NCBI GenBank assembly: GCA_019359595.1 | Contig: JAHHGZ010000039.1 | Coordinates: forward strand, 22,138-86,137 | DNA: 64,000 nt | Source: Cyanomargarita calcarea GSE-NOS-MK-12-04C | GTDB lineage: Bacteria > Cyanobacteriota > Cyanobacteriia > Cyanobacteriales > Nostocaceae | Direction of reading: 5' to 3' | Part shown: one piece after another, positions 9,301-17,882 of the stretch | Layout of the letters: every line of letters starts with the position of its first letter | Position numbering within the stretch: position 1 is the first letter of the stretch | Notes under the pieces: generated by a model | Told to the model about the DNA's origin: nothing | Databases searched by the model: none | Seen by the model: only the letters and a program-made list of their open reading frames with translations | Translations under genes and position numbers: made by a program

Positions 9301-9336
9301 AAACAGGTCAAGCATATAAATCGCTGACCTGTTTTT
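9301..9336 (+). terminator. Intrinsic terminator after tsf
   Basis: AAACAGGTCA (9301-9310) and TGACCTGTTT (9325-9334) form a 10-bp stem with a 14-nt loop, ending in a T-run to 9336. It is correctly placed to end the rpsB-tsf transcription unit. Confidence 0.75.
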
Positions 9337-9440
9337 CATTAAATTAGCGGCTAAAATCTAAAATCCTTCGGGTAATTATTCTAAAATAAATACGTACATT
9401 TGTACCATGTAAAGGAGCAAATGGATGATAAAAATAAGAT

Positions 9441-10292
9441 ATGGCAAGAGCAATCGAGCGAATTGAGCGGGATATTTTAGCATTAGAAGAGGCAATACGG
9501 GCGATCGCACAAGAACTGCAAAGTACATATAGCGGTTACTTCACCGTTTTGGGTCAAGCTTTGCGGCAACAATTGATACTGGCAACTTATCACCTGTGTA
9601 CTCAAGGATATCCTGAAAGCTTCCTGAGTTTGTCCTTAAATCAGCGGCAAAAATTGCAACAGGACATCCGCAAATTGGGTAATTTGGGGGCTGAACAGTT
9701 GTTGAATTGTATGAACGCAAACGAAGCAGTCATGAATTGGGGAGACAGGGAAGATGAGGGAGACAAGGGAGACGAGGAAATTAATTCTTCCATCCCCCCC
9801 TCTCCCCCTCTCCCCCTCTCCCCCTCCTCTTCTATTGACCTTTCTAATCCGATAGAATTAGTGAAATGGCAGCAGAACCTAGAAGAGGTGATGCAACAGA
9901 CGCTCTCCACTGTCTCTCGGGATGCTAATGTTTTATTAAAAAAATCTGGGATTTTACCCAAAAAATTACCAGAACCGATTTTAGAAGCAGTAGCTGCGGC
10001 ATCAGAGGCCTCTGGTGAGGTGATGCCGGGGCCACCCAATTTATTAAGCTTGGTAGTGCAAATTGACCGGGAAGATGATTCAGAAGACTCCAGCCTCACA
10101 GAAATAACGACTATTAACCTGCGACTGGGAGAAATAGAGTTTGCCGACTTGAACGTTAGTGCTGGTCGCAAGCAAATTCGCTATTTCTTGACTCAGCTTA
10201 ACAAGCTAGGGCGTGAGTATACAAAAAAATTACAGGAACGCTCAGTTGCTGAAGCTGAAGCCGCATGGCGGGCTAGTTGGTATGAAAATTAG
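9441..10292 (+). CDS. Conserved hypothetical protein with low-complexity insert
   Basis: 283 aa. Not recognised beyond being a cyanobacterial-type conserved hypothetical. The N-terminus is helical (ARAIERIERDILALEEAIRAIAQELQSTY). After about residue 98 there is a low-complexity linker (DREDEGDKGDEE then PPSPPLPLSPSSS). It is encoded by a G-rich run followed by a C-rich run at 9739-9832, the same repeat type as found inside recG and ppsA. The second half (about 125-283) is again mostly helical, ending in LNKLGREYTKKLQERSVAEAEAAW. A good ribosome binding site (AAAGGAG, 9411-9417) actually precedes an out-of-frame ATG at 9421 that encodes a 19-residue peptide overlapping this start; translational coupling through it is possible. 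Next gene: recG, 148 bp on. Confidence 0.75.
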   Translation: MARAIERIERDILALEEAIRAIAQELQSTYSGYFTVLGQALRQQLILATYHLCTQGYPESFLSLSLNQRQKLQQDIRKLGNLGAEQLLNCMNANEAVMNWGDREDEGDKGDEEINSSIPPSPPLPLSPSSSIDLSNPIELVKWQQNLEEVMQQTLSTVSRDANVLLKKSGILPKKLPEPILEAVAAASEASGEVMPGPPNLLSLVVQIDREDDSEDSSLTEITTINLRLGEIEFADLNVSAGRKQIRYFLTQLNKLGREYTKKLQERSVAEAEAAWRASWYEN

Positions 10293-10432
10293 TTATGAGT
10301 TAGGAGTTATGAGTTATGAGTCCCAACCCCAACTCCCAACTCCCAACTCCCAACTCCAACCCCAACTCCTAACTCCCAACTCCTAACTCCTAACTCCTAA
10401 CTCCTAACTCCTAACTCCTAACTCTTAGCTGC
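10292..10432. repeat. Heptamer tandem repeats (AACTCCC/AACTCCT)
   Basis: The gap upstream of recG is almost entirely AACTCCC, AACTCCT and AACCCCA units (about 10321-10427), preceded by the complementary TTAGGAG/TTATGAG sense at 10293-10320, so the two parts could form a hairpin. Typical cyanobacterial short tandem repeat. Confidence 0.8.
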
Positions 10433-10440
10433 TCTGACTA

Positions 10441-12909
10441 ATGACTAACGACATTCCAGATTGGTTGCGATTGCATAAAGCCTTGGCAGTGGAGGCCGAA
10501 CAGGGTTTCATCGATTTGATGGGCAGACAATACCGCTTCAGTGAATTTCTTACCCTGATTTTCGGTAAATTCCCTAGTAGCTTGCCTAACACTGAACGTC
10601 GTCGCTGGCAAGAACTAGCGGCGAAATTTGCTGGCTATCCAAATCTGGAGACGGAAGATAGACAACACTTAGTAGCAGAAACTCGCAGATATCTTTACCA
10701 ACTACAGCAGGGGGGGGAGAAGGGGAGTGGGGGAGTGGAGGAGAAATATTCCCCGATACCTAATACAAAGCCTCCAATTGTGGCGGAGGTTTCTAAGCTA
10801 GTTGCGCCGAAGCTAGACCAAAAGTTGGGCGATATACCACAAATAGGACTCAGAAAGGCGGCTAATTTGGCGCGTCTTGGTTTACTAACTGTGCGGGATT
10901 TGCTTTATTATTATCCCCGCGACCATATTGATTATGCTCGTCAGGTAAATATCCGCGAGTTAAAAATGGGTGAGACGGTGACTGTGATTGCAACGGTGAA
11001 GCGTTGTAATTGTTTTGTCAGCCCGAAGAACAAAAAGTTACTCATTTTTGAATTGGAGATTAAAGATAACACCGGTAAACTCAAAATTAGCCGCTTTTTT
11101 GCTGGTGCCCGTTTTACCAGTCGCGGTTGGCAGGAAAGTTTAAAGCGTCGCTACCCTGAGGGTGCAATTTTAGCGGCTTGTGGATTGGTGAAGGAAAGCA
11201 GATATGGCCCGACACTGGATAACCCAGAATTGGAAGTGTTGGGAAATCCAGGAGATTCGATTGAGTCGTTGGCTATTGGTCGGATAGTGCCAATTTATGC
11301 TCTCACTGAGGGAGTGGTGGCGAATATGGTGAGACAGGCGGTTATTGATGTTTTACCCGCGACTGTTCACATGAAAGACCCCCTACCAAGTGGTTTGCGA
11401 ACTAAGTACCAGTTGATCGAATTGAAGGATGCCATATCTAACATCCATTTTCCGAACGACAGCGACACCCTAAAATTGGCGCGTCGTCGGCTGGTATTTG
11501 ATGAATTTTTCTACCTGCAACTCGGTCTATTACAACGTCAGCACCAAGCAAGACAAATTCAAACCAGCGCGATTTTGGCTCCCACAGGGCAGCTACTGGA
11601 AGATTTCTACAAGATTCTGCCTTTTCAACTCACTGGGGCACAGCAACGGGTAATTAACGACATTCTCAACGATTTGCAAAAAAACAGGGCAATGAATCGT
11701 TTGATCCAAGGTGATGTCGGTTCTGGTAAAACTGTTGTGGCTGTAGTTGCTATCCTTGCCGCCATCCAATCGGGGTATCAAGCGGCACTAATGGCTCCCA
11801 CGGAAGTGTTGTCAGAACAGCATTATCGGAAGTTAGTTAGCTGGTTCAACCTACTGCATCTCCCAGTGGAATTACTGACAGGCTCTACTAAAATTGCAAA
11901 ACGGCGACAAATTCACAGCCAATTGGAAACGGGTGAATTACCGCTGTTGGTGGGCACTCATGCCTTGATTCAAGACCCTGTAAACTTTAGCCGTTTGGGT
12001 TTGGTGGTGATTGATGAACAGCACCGCTTTGGGGTGGAACAGCGGGCGAAGTTGCAGCAAAAAGGCGAACAGCCCCATGTATTAACGATGACAGCCACAC
12101 CGATTCCTCGCACCCTAGCGCTGACGATACACGGGGATTTGGATGTGAGCCAGATTGATGAACTGCCACCAGGACGGCAAAAGATTCAAACCACTGCCCT
12201 ATCGGCACAGGAACGCACCCAAGCTTATGACTTGATTCGTCGGGAAGTTGTCCAGGGAAGGCAAGTTTATATAGTTTTGCCCCTGGTAGAGGAATCAGAA
12301 AAATTAGACTTGCGATCGGCGGTGGAGGAGCATCAAAAGTTACAGGAAAGTATTTTCCCGGAGTTTCAGGTAGGCTTGCTGCACGGTCGGATGAGTTCCG
12401 CTGATAAAGACGCAGCTATTACCAAATTTCGGGACAAAGAAACTCAAATTCTCGTTTCCACCACTGTTGTTGAGGTGGGTGTTGACGTTCCTAATGCAAC
12501 TGTCATGCTCATTGAAAATGCGGAGCGCTTTGGCTTATCTCAGTTGCACCAGTTGCGCGGACGTGTTGGTCGAGGTGCGGCACAGTCTTATTGTTTACTC
12601 ATGAGCAGTACTAGAAGTGCCGATGCTCAACAACGTTTAAAGGTGTTGGAACAGTCCCAGGATGGCTTTTTTATCTCCGAGATGGATATGCGTTTTCGCG
12701 GGCCTGGAGAAGTATTGGGAATGCGACAATCTGGGGTGCCGGATTTTACTTTAGCAAGTTTAGTGGATGATGAGGAAGTTTTGATATTAGCGCGGCAGGC
12801 TGCAGAAAAGGTGATAGAGATGGATGCAACTTTAGAGCGTTGGTTTTTGATGAGAGAGGAGTTGAAGTATCGGTATGAGCGGTTAATGGGTGGAGCGATT
12901 TTGACATGA
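10441..12909 (+). CDS. recG: ATP-dependent DNA helicase RecG
   Basis: 822 aa. After a cyanobacterial N-terminal extension come the wedge/OB region (IGLRKAANLARLGLLTVRDLLYYYPRDHIDY, residues about 135-170) and two helicase domains. Walker A is QGDVGSGKTVVAV near residue 423, the DEQH box is VVIDEQHRFGVEQR near 523, motif III is MTATPIPRTLALT, and LRGRVGRGAAQSYCLL is near the C-terminus. RecG remodels stalled replication forks and Holliday junctions. Between the N-terminal extension and the wedge there is a G-rich low-complexity stretch (QQGGEKGSGGVEEKY, DNA about 10709-10746), one of three such insertions in this window. The start at 10441 is the first ATG after the repeat region. Confidence 0.97.
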   Translation: MTNDIPDWLRLHKALAVEAEQGFIDLMGRQYRFSEFLTLIFGKFPSSLPNTERRRWQELAAKFAGYPNLETEDRQHLVAETRRYLYQLQQGGEKGSGGVEEKYSPIPNTKPPIVAEVSKLVAPKLDQKLGDIPQIGLRKAANLARLGLLTVRDLLYYYPRDHIDYARQVNIRELKMGETVTVIATVKRCNCFVSPKNKKLLIFELEIKDNTGKLKISRFFAGARFTSRGWQESLKRRYPEGAILAACGLVKESRYGPTLDNPELEVLGNPGDSIESLAIGRIVPIYALTEGVVANMVRQAVIDVLPATVHMKDPLPSGLRTKYQLIELKDAISNIHFPNDSDTLKLARRRLVFDEFFYLQLGLLQRQHQARQIQTSAILAPTGQLLEDFYKILPFQLTGAQQRVINDILNDLQKNRAMNRLIQGDVGSGKTVVAVVAILAAIQSGYQAALMAPTEVLSEQHYRKLVSWFNLLHLPVELLTGSTKIAKRRQIHSQLETGELPLLVGTHALIQDPVNFSRLGLVVIDEQHRFGVEQRAKLQQKGEQPHVLTMTATPIPRTLALTIHGDLDVSQIDELPPGRQKIQTTALSAQERTQAYDLIRREVVQGRQVYIVLPLVEESEKLDLRSAVEEHQKLQESIFPEFQVGLLHGRMSSADKDAAITKFRDKETQILVSTTVVEVGVDVPNATVMLIENAERFGLSQLHQLRGRVGRGAAQSYCLLMSSTRSADAQQRLKVLEQSQDGFFISEMDMRFRGPGEVLGMRQSGVPDFTLASLVDDEEVLILARQAAEKVIEMDATLERWFLMREELKYRYERLMGGAILT

Positions 12910-12970
12910 TTGAGAGTGATTAATTTGATGGTAGTATCTATGTAATATACCATAATCACATAATACCTCT

Positions 12971-13312
12971 ATGCGAATTGAACCATACGAAGATAGCCAA
13001 CTTGATACCATCAAAAGTCTTTCGCTTCGGGCATGGAGTCCGGTCTTTGATTCGATTCAAAAAGCGATGGATATTGACGTGTACCGCTCATTCTATCCTG
13101 ATGGTTGGCGCCTCTGCCAGCTTCATGCTGTCGAGTCTGTCTGTACTACAGCAGACATGAAGGTGTGGGTTGCCATCGACGATGAAAGAGAAAGGCATGT
13201 CCGTTGCTATGGTCGAGACCGGAGGAGACCCTGGTCATGCACCAGCACGTTGTACCGATGAAAAGCTGGGTTTCAGGTTGTTACCAGTTGCTAGGTACTT
13301 CAAGAAGCTGTA
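12971..13312 (+). pseudogene. GNAT acetyltransferase pseudogene, copy 1 (internal deletion, frameshift)
   Basis: The N-terminal part is intact (MRIEPYEDSQLDTIKSLSLR...MKVWVAI, to about 13175). It then jumps directly to the C-terminal part in another frame: from 13184 the sequence reads MKEKGMSVAMVETGGDPGHA, then PARCTDEKLGFRLLPVARYFKKL, with stop at 13312. The acetyl-CoA-binding motif QRQGIGAALIEFAL, present in the second copy at about 50.2 kb, is deleted here. The uninterrupted frame from 12971 ends at 13261 in nonsense. The C-terminal 130 bp are nearly identical to 50265-50398 in the same orientation. No function is expected. Confidence 0.8.
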
Positions 13313-13447
13313 AAAACCTGCATTCTGTAGAGACAGGGGAAAAAATCAAGTAACCAGAAGCGAAGTGATAGAAATTTTCGCACTCACCGCTGAGAGCCAA
13401 AACGTCATAATAAAGGGTAAGGAGCAAAATTACAGCAGGCAAAAATT

Positions 13448-13714
13448 ATGAATATCCAACTCAAGCCGGAAGATGAGCAATTGATTCAAAAACAAATTGC
13501 CAAAGGTAAATATGAAAATCCTGCTGAAGTTATTAGTAAGGCCTTGAAGCTATTAGACGAATGTGAAAAAGGCTATCAAAACTGGGCTGAAGAAACCCGT
13601 CAAAAAGTAGAAGTCGCTGTTGAACAGTTAGATAGAGGTGAAGGGCTTGACGGGGAAGTTGTAGTCGAACGACTGCGGGAAAAACTGCGTCAAGCTAGAG
13701 AGAATCAACCATGA
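13448..13714 (+). CDS. parD: ParD-like antitoxin
   Basis: 88 aa. MNIQLKPEDEQLIQKQIAKGKYENPAEVISKALKLLDE is the ribbon-helix-helix N-terminus of the ParD/CopG type, followed by a charged helical tail that would bind the toxin (QLDRGEGLDGEVVVERLREKLRQA). ParD antitoxins bind ParE toxin and repress their own promoter. The stop codon overlaps the start of the downstream parE reading frame (ATGA at 13711-13714), the normal coupled arrangement. The partner toxin is interrupted (see next entry), so this antitoxin may be an orphan or may protect against other ParE proteins. Family assignment is from motif recognition. Confidence 0.85.
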   Translation: MNIQLKPEDEQLIQKQIAKGKYENPAEVISKALKLLDECEKGYQNWAEETRQKVEVAVEQLDRGEGLDGEVVVERLREKLRQARENQP

Positions 13715-14013
13715 AACAGCACATTATCTCCCCAGAGGCAAATTAGGATTTAGAAGAAATTATTGATTATTTTACGAGTCGTAATATTGATGCTGGAGAG
13801 CGTTTTGTTGATGAGTTTAATAAAAAATGTCGGTATCTTGCTAATTTCCCCAATATGGGACGCAGTTATGCAGATATTAAGGATTATTTGCGGGGCGTAC
13901 CAATAGAAAATTACATCATTCTTTACCAAGTTACAGATAGCGGAATCGAAATTTTACGTGTAATTAACGGTTATAGAGATTGGAGTCTTTATTTGCATTT
14001 TCAGATGAATTAA
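13711..14013 (+). pseudogene. parE: ParE-like toxin interrupted by an amber codon
   Basis: The frame starts at ATG 13711 (MKQHIISPEAN) and meets TAG at 13744-13746 (codon 12). It then continues cleanly to 14013 as DLEEIIDYFTSRNIDAGERF, FPNMGRSYADIKDYLRGVPI, YIILYQVTDSGIEILRVING and YRDW. The remaining 89 codons have the full RelE/ParE pattern with no other defect. A single change (for example CAG to TAG) explains it. No in-frame start soon after the stop would restore the N-terminal helix, so I expect no toxin unless the amber codon is read through. Confidence 0.82.
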
Positions 14014-14095
14014 GCCAAAAAAGCTGCGCTGACTGGTAATAAACTGTTAAGATTCAGAAAATCCTCAGTTACAAAGCGCTTAAAAAATCTATATC

Positions 14096-14773
14096 ATGAG
14101 GGCGACAATTGAGCAACTTTCTCAGGTGATAATTTTTTCTCAGTTGCCATCAGACAACTTAGAACAGCTTCAACCTCATACCCAAATTCAAGCTTATTCT
14201 CAGGGAGAAATTATCTTTCATGAAGGAGATACCCTGCCTGAAACCTTATATGCACTCATCCTTGGGATCATCCGTGTAAGCAAAACGTCATCAACTGGTA
14301 AAGAAACAGTTCTCCGAACGCTTACAAAAGGAGAATTATTTGCTGCACCTGCTTTTTTCGGTGATGGTATTGCTCCAGCAACTGTGACAGCATTAATTGA
14401 TTGCCAGATATTAACAGTAAAACGCGCTGCATTGCTGGATGTGATTCGAGAATCACCAGAAATTGCACTCACTATACTCAGTACTTTCAACAAACGATTG
14501 CAGCAACTTCATAACACAGTACATGGATTAGTTTCGGAACGGGCGATCGTTCGTCTGGCGCAGTTTATTCAAGATGCCATAGAAGAACAAGGTACCCTAA
14601 AATCGCCCCTTCCTTACTATCAAATTGCTCGCAGCATTGGGATTACATACGAAGAATGCGTCCGTTTATTCAAGCAACTACATAATATTGTCACCTATCA
14701 ACGGGGTGGCAAAATCACAGTACTTGACCCCGAGAAATTGGAAGCGATCGCCAAAGGTGTATTAGAAGCTTAG
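14096..14773 (+). CDS. Crp/Fnr family transcriptional regulator
   Basis: 225 aa. Residues about 8-125 are a cyclic-nucleotide-binding-type beta roll (FSQLPSDNLEQLQPHTQIQAYSQGEIIFHEGD, ETVLRTLTKGELFAAPAFFG). Then comes the long dimer helix (ILSTFNKRLQQLHNTVHGLVSERAIVRLAQFI) and a C-terminal winged helix (YYQIARSIGITYEECVRLFKQL). The effector pocket has no Cys cluster, so it is not an FNR iron-sulfur type; whether it binds cAMP or another ligand cannot be told. It reads toward the end of the cargo array of the contractile injection system (convergent, 121 bp). A regulatory link is possible but unproven. Confidence 0.88.
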   Translation: MRATIEQLSQVIIFSQLPSDNLEQLQPHTQIQAYSQGEIIFHEGDTLPETLYALILGIIRVSKTSSTGKETVLRTLTKGELFAAPAFFGDGIAPATVTALIDCQILTVKRAALLDVIRESPEIALTILSTFNKRLQQLHNTVHGLVSERAIVRLAQFIQDAIEEQGTLKSPLPYYQIARSIGITYEECVRLFKQLHNIVTYQRGGKITVLDPEKLEAIAKGVLEA

Positions 14774-14894
14774 GCAAATGCTGAGATCCAACTGCTAACA
14801 CCAAGCATAAAGTAGCGATACCGCAAGCGCGCTCCTAGGAGTCAGTTCGCATCAAGCCATTCATGTTTCGCCAAAAGAGGGCCTTACGGGACGC

Positions 14895-16322
14895 TCAAAA
14901 ATGAAATGTTGACGATAATGAGAACGTATGAATTCGTTCCGCTTCAGAAGTTAGCGGTTGTGTCAGCCGATAACCGGCTTCAATACTTAGAGGGAAGACA
15001 TGGGGATTCATAGGAATCAAGAACTCGACACCACCCGTAAGCTGCAAGACATAACTACCATAAATGTCAGTTGTTTCGTCTGGTCTGGGTTCGCGAATTA
15101 AAAAACGGCCTGCACCAAGGCCGGTTTCAATCCGACCGAAGAGTCCTCCAAACCGCTCGGCACCCAGACGACCTCCGAGTGACGTTCGACCTTGTAGCCC
15201 AACCATCGCGCTACCGAATTCATAGGGGATAGTTCTTGAACTGGGCGACCTTGCATTGGCGATCTCAAGAATTGTCCCAACATAATTCCAGTCGCCCCCT
15301 GCCGTCAGGCGGAAGTGTCCCGCTCCCAGTTCTGCAAGGATTCGACGATACGTAAAGAACAACATGAAAGTTTGGTCATTGAACGCAAACTGCAATGATA
15401 ACTGATTACGCCCCTGACCCATGCAGTATGCTGCTGCCATTTCTGCATGATAATGAGTTGCATCGCCGGGAATGCCACAGTTATGACCGAGTTCATGCAT
15501 TAACGTTTCAGCAAGTCCCTGCGTGCCTTGAGCGTACCCAGATGGGGTGTAGGCAATATTTGAACCGTTCGTGTCACCCCGAGCTAGCTCATTGCCTGAG
15601 GGATCTGCTAGTTTCCATATCTGTGCGTTATTGAAAACCTGTTGCAGGGTGTTTGGAGTAGCGTTTGGGCATCGCTGTTGGAAGAAGTCATGGCAGGCAG
15701 AGTATCGATCCGAGTTTGTCGCGACTTCTCGTACCTGGGAGATCGCATTGTCCACTCGTTCAATTTCAGCGGCCGGAACAACCGTTAATGTGAAGGTACC
15801 ACCACCGGGACGACTCCAGTTCCCAGGAGGTGTTCCTGACCCACGAACCATCCGTCTCAGTACAGGTTGGGTTTCGTGGCTTTGTTGCATGACATGGGCT
15901 AATTCGTGTGCTAGAAGCCTCTGACCCGTGAATGTTCCGGGTGCATATTGGTTGGTTCCGAAGACAATGTTTGAACCCAGTGTATAAGCATGGGCATTCA
16001 TCGCATGGGCCGATGCTGCTGCTTTTTCATTCGTATGGACTCGCACTTCGCCAAAGTCAGATCCAAACCGGGATTCCATGAAAGCTGAAGTTTCGGAATC
16101 GAGGGGTTGACCGGGAGCGTCAAGGGCTTCGTGGACAAGGGTTTGTGCGTCAGGCGGCTCCTGACAACGGGGACATCCTCCACCACAAGCGCAACTGGAT
16201 TTGCGCTGGAACATCGGTGTTGTTACTGCACCAGATAGAGAATTCGCGGGTTTAGCGCCAATGTTGGATTGGTTTCTTGTCCGGATATTGTCTGAGACGG
16301 ACTTGTTCGCAAAGGTTTTCAT
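14895..16322 (-). CDS. DUF4157 CIS cargo candidate with second metallopeptidase motif and beta-barrel-like C-terminus
   Basis: 475 aa. Leader residues 1-40, then the four-Cys knuckle CACGGGCPRC (44-53). This member lacks the EPGDxYEQEA segment. The DUF4157 domain is at about 60-147 (FMESRFGSDFGEVRVHT..., HELAH at 139-143). A second zinc-peptidase motif, HELGH, is at 276-280, with a downstream acidic ligand candidate in HYHAEMAAAYC (about 291-300). Residues about 330-475 are Gly- and aromatic-rich alternating strands (GGRLGAERFGGLFGRIETGLGAGRF, FPLSIEAGYRL) and end in FSLSSTFHF, a terminal-Phe pattern like that of outer-membrane beta barrels. DUF4157 proteins are strongly associated with contractile injection systems and are thought to be cargo. 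A self-processing, membrane-seeking effector is my inference. It is last in the array, 5 bp after the preceding cargo gene. Confidence 0.82.
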   Translation of the reverse strand: MKTFANKSVSDNIRTRNQSNIGAKPANSLSGAVTTPMFQRKSSCACGGGCPRCQEPPDAQTLVHEALDAPGQPLDSETSAFMESRFGSDFGEVRVHTNEKAAASAHAMNAHAYTLGSNIVFGTNQYAPGTFTGQRLLAHELAHVMQQSHETQPVLRRMVRGSGTPPGNWSRPGGGTFTLTVVPAAEIERVDNAISQVREVATNSDRYSACHDFFQQRCPNATPNTLQQVFNNAQIWKLADPSGNELARGDTNGSNIAYTPSGYAQGTQGLAETLMHELGHNCGIPGDATHYHAEMAAAYCMGQGRNQLSLQFAFNDQTFMLFFTYRRILAELGAGHFRLTAGGDWNYVGTILEIANARSPSSRTIPYEFGSAMVGLQGRTSLGGRLGAERFGGLFGRIETGLGAGRFLIREPRPDETTDIYGSYVLQLTGGVEFLIPMNPHVFPLSIEAGYRLTQPLTSEAERIHTFSLSSTFHF

Positions 16323-16327
16323 AAAAT

Positions 16328-17329
16328 TTAGGTTGGATCGTAAACATAGTTCGGCGGGGTGTCTCCTTCTTGACTCCCCCGCTGACTTGGCGACATGGCA
16401 TCTGGTAAATTTGGGTTGGTGGGTGTCCAGCGTCTCGGACGGTAGAGGGCATCATCCTCACGAGGTGTTTGACAAGTGCCGGTTTGAAAATTCGACACCT
16501 TATAAAAACCACCACCACAGGTCATGCCATCACAATCCGTCCAGGAATCAGTACAGTCTCCCTGGGTTAACTGAGTCCAGGTTCCCTCTCCCGTGAGTGC
16601 CCACTCTGACCCCTCTGGCGAGTTATGACAACACTTTCCCCCCAAAAGACCCCAATCTCTGCGTTGGATCATCTCCAACGGTTGGTTGCCGGTTTGTTGA
16701 ACAACATGAGTCAATTCGTGTGCCAGCAAGTGTCTTCCTTGATCCGTCTCGGGCTGATACAATCCGGTATTAAAAACAATATTTTTGCCAGCAGTATAAG
16801 CCTGAGCATGGATTGCTTGGGCTGAGGTGGCAGATTGATCGTCCACATGAATGCGAACCTGATTGAAATCCTGACCAAATCGTGATTCCATAAAATTACG
16901 GGTGCGAGGATCAAGCGGTTGTCCGGATGAATTGAGCACGCTTCCAACGATAGACGAGATAGAAGATTCCGTCCGTTCCAGATTCGATGTCGTTGATGAT
17001 TTGGTTTGAATCATTTCTTCTTCCTCTAACTCATCTGTTTCTTGGTTAACTCCTGTTGACATCCGCATGATTTGATCCGCAACACGATCCGCTTCTTGCT
17101 CGTACCGATCATCTGGTTCATTAATCGTTAGTTTAGTTTGAATTTTGACGTTATCTGCACAGCGTGGACATCCACCACCGCAAGCACAGTTAGATTTGCG
17201 CTGAAGCATTGCCGCACTTGTTAAATTGGGTGAAAGGTTACCAATTCTTGAAGGGGATGTATTTTTCACACTAACAAGCTTTTTTCGTGAGGTTTCCGTA
17301 GAGAATGCTTGATTTGCAAGAGTTTTCAT
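16328..17329 (-). CDS. DUF4157 CIS cargo candidate with Cys-rich C-terminus
   Basis: 333 aa from the ATG at 17329, chosen because it has a GGAG sequence (17338-17341) and because the leader MKTLANQAFSTETSRKK matches the other cargo genes. An in-frame extension upstream (to 17506) reads into a decayed paralogue. Features: CACGGGCPRC knuckle (48-57), INEPDDRYEQEADRVADQIM (69-88), acidic linker, DUF4157 domain with HELTH at 204-208. The C-terminal 110 residues have six cysteines (233, 234, 259, 266, 271, 286) and no recognised fold; they may form a small disulfide- or metal-stabilised toxin domain. The last 35 residues are Pro-rich. It lies directly upstream of the 475-aa cargo gene. Confidence 0.8.
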   Translation of the reverse strand: MKTLANQAFSTETSRKKLVSVKNTSPSRIGNLSPNLTSAAMLQRKSNCACGGGCPRCADNVKIQTKLTINEPDDRYEQEADRVADQIMRMSTGVNQETDELEEEEMIQTKSSTTSNLERTESSISSIVGSVLNSSGQPLDPRTRNFMESRFGQDFNQVRIHVDDQSATSAQAIHAQAYTAGKNIVFNTGLYQPETDQGRHLLAHELTHVVQQTGNQPLEMIQRRDWGLLGGKCCHNSPEGSEWALTGEGTWTQLTQGDCTDSWTDCDGMTCGGGFYKVSNFQTGTCQTPREDDALYRPRRWTPTNPNLPDAMSPSQRGSQEGDTPPNYVYDPT

Positions 17330-17344
17330 TGTTTTATCTCCTTG

Positions 17345-17640
17345 AATCTGAGGGCAAAAGACGGTAATACGATCAGCTTCTTGTTCGTAGCGATCGCCCG
17401 GTGTGCTGATTTTCAGAGCCGTTTGCACGGGTTGCTGAGTCTGGTCCTGGGGGCAATCGATGAACTGTCCCCATAAGTGGTAGATGGCTTCCATAGGGAT
17501 TGACAACGCAGTTGGTAGGCACTGACTGCCTTTCTGCCTCTTCCGGTTGAGTCTGACGCTGAATTTTCACTTCCGGTATTCGCATTACTTCGTCGGCAAT
17601 GCGTTCGCGAAGCGTCTCTAGACTCTGAACGAATTTAGGA
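17345..17640 (-). pseudogene. Decayed DUF4157 cargo fragments
   Basis: On the minus strand, 17518-17617 encodes ETLRERIADEVMRIPEVKIQ then RQTQPEEAERQ, and 17363-17430 encodes QTALKISTPGDRYEQEADRI. Both are standard pieces of the cargo N-terminal region, but in swapped order and different frames. They are therefore remnants of at least one rearranged cargo gene. The ETLRER piece carries the same small repeat insertion that is present in frame in the intact cargo gene at 20847-22004, which suggests common descent. Confidence 0.7.
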
Positions 17641-17654
17641 AAAGTACCTATCTG

Positions 17655-17775
17655 TAGAAATGTTGGGTTTCATGCTTCAACTCAACCTACGGGTGAGCGA
17701 TCGCACTATCAGTATTGTTACTTTCGATGTGGAAATGTTGGGTCGAAGCATGAGGCCCAACCTAAAGGCGATTCT
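17655..17775. repeat. Palindromic intergenic repeat (GTTGGGTTT-CATGCTTCAAC type), two copies
   Basis: Copies at about 17658-17695 and 17735-17772 share TGTTGGGT, GCATGA or CATGC, and CCCAACCTA. Related copies are at 20725-20768 and around 22047-22275. Each can fold on itself. The remainder of the 17641-17882 gap has no gene I can support. Confidence 0.6.
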
Positions 17776-17882
17776 ACTATAGTTTGAGCGGTCAGCAATC
17801 AGCAAATAACTCATAGCTGAAGTGCTCGTAGCTAAATCAAAAGCTCAGTTTATTCCCGTGCAAAGTATAACTAACTGGACAC

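Noticed and set aside
10292..10432. CRISPR-like periodic sequence before recG
   Set aside because: Units are 7 bp with no spacers, so it is a short tandem repeat. The same holds for 9150-9292 and 63826-64000.
17330..17585. Longer start for the 333-aa cargo and the overlapping 70-codon frame
   Set aside because: Both consist of scrambled remnants of the cargo constant region; the start at 17329 has the ribosome binding site and the standard leader.
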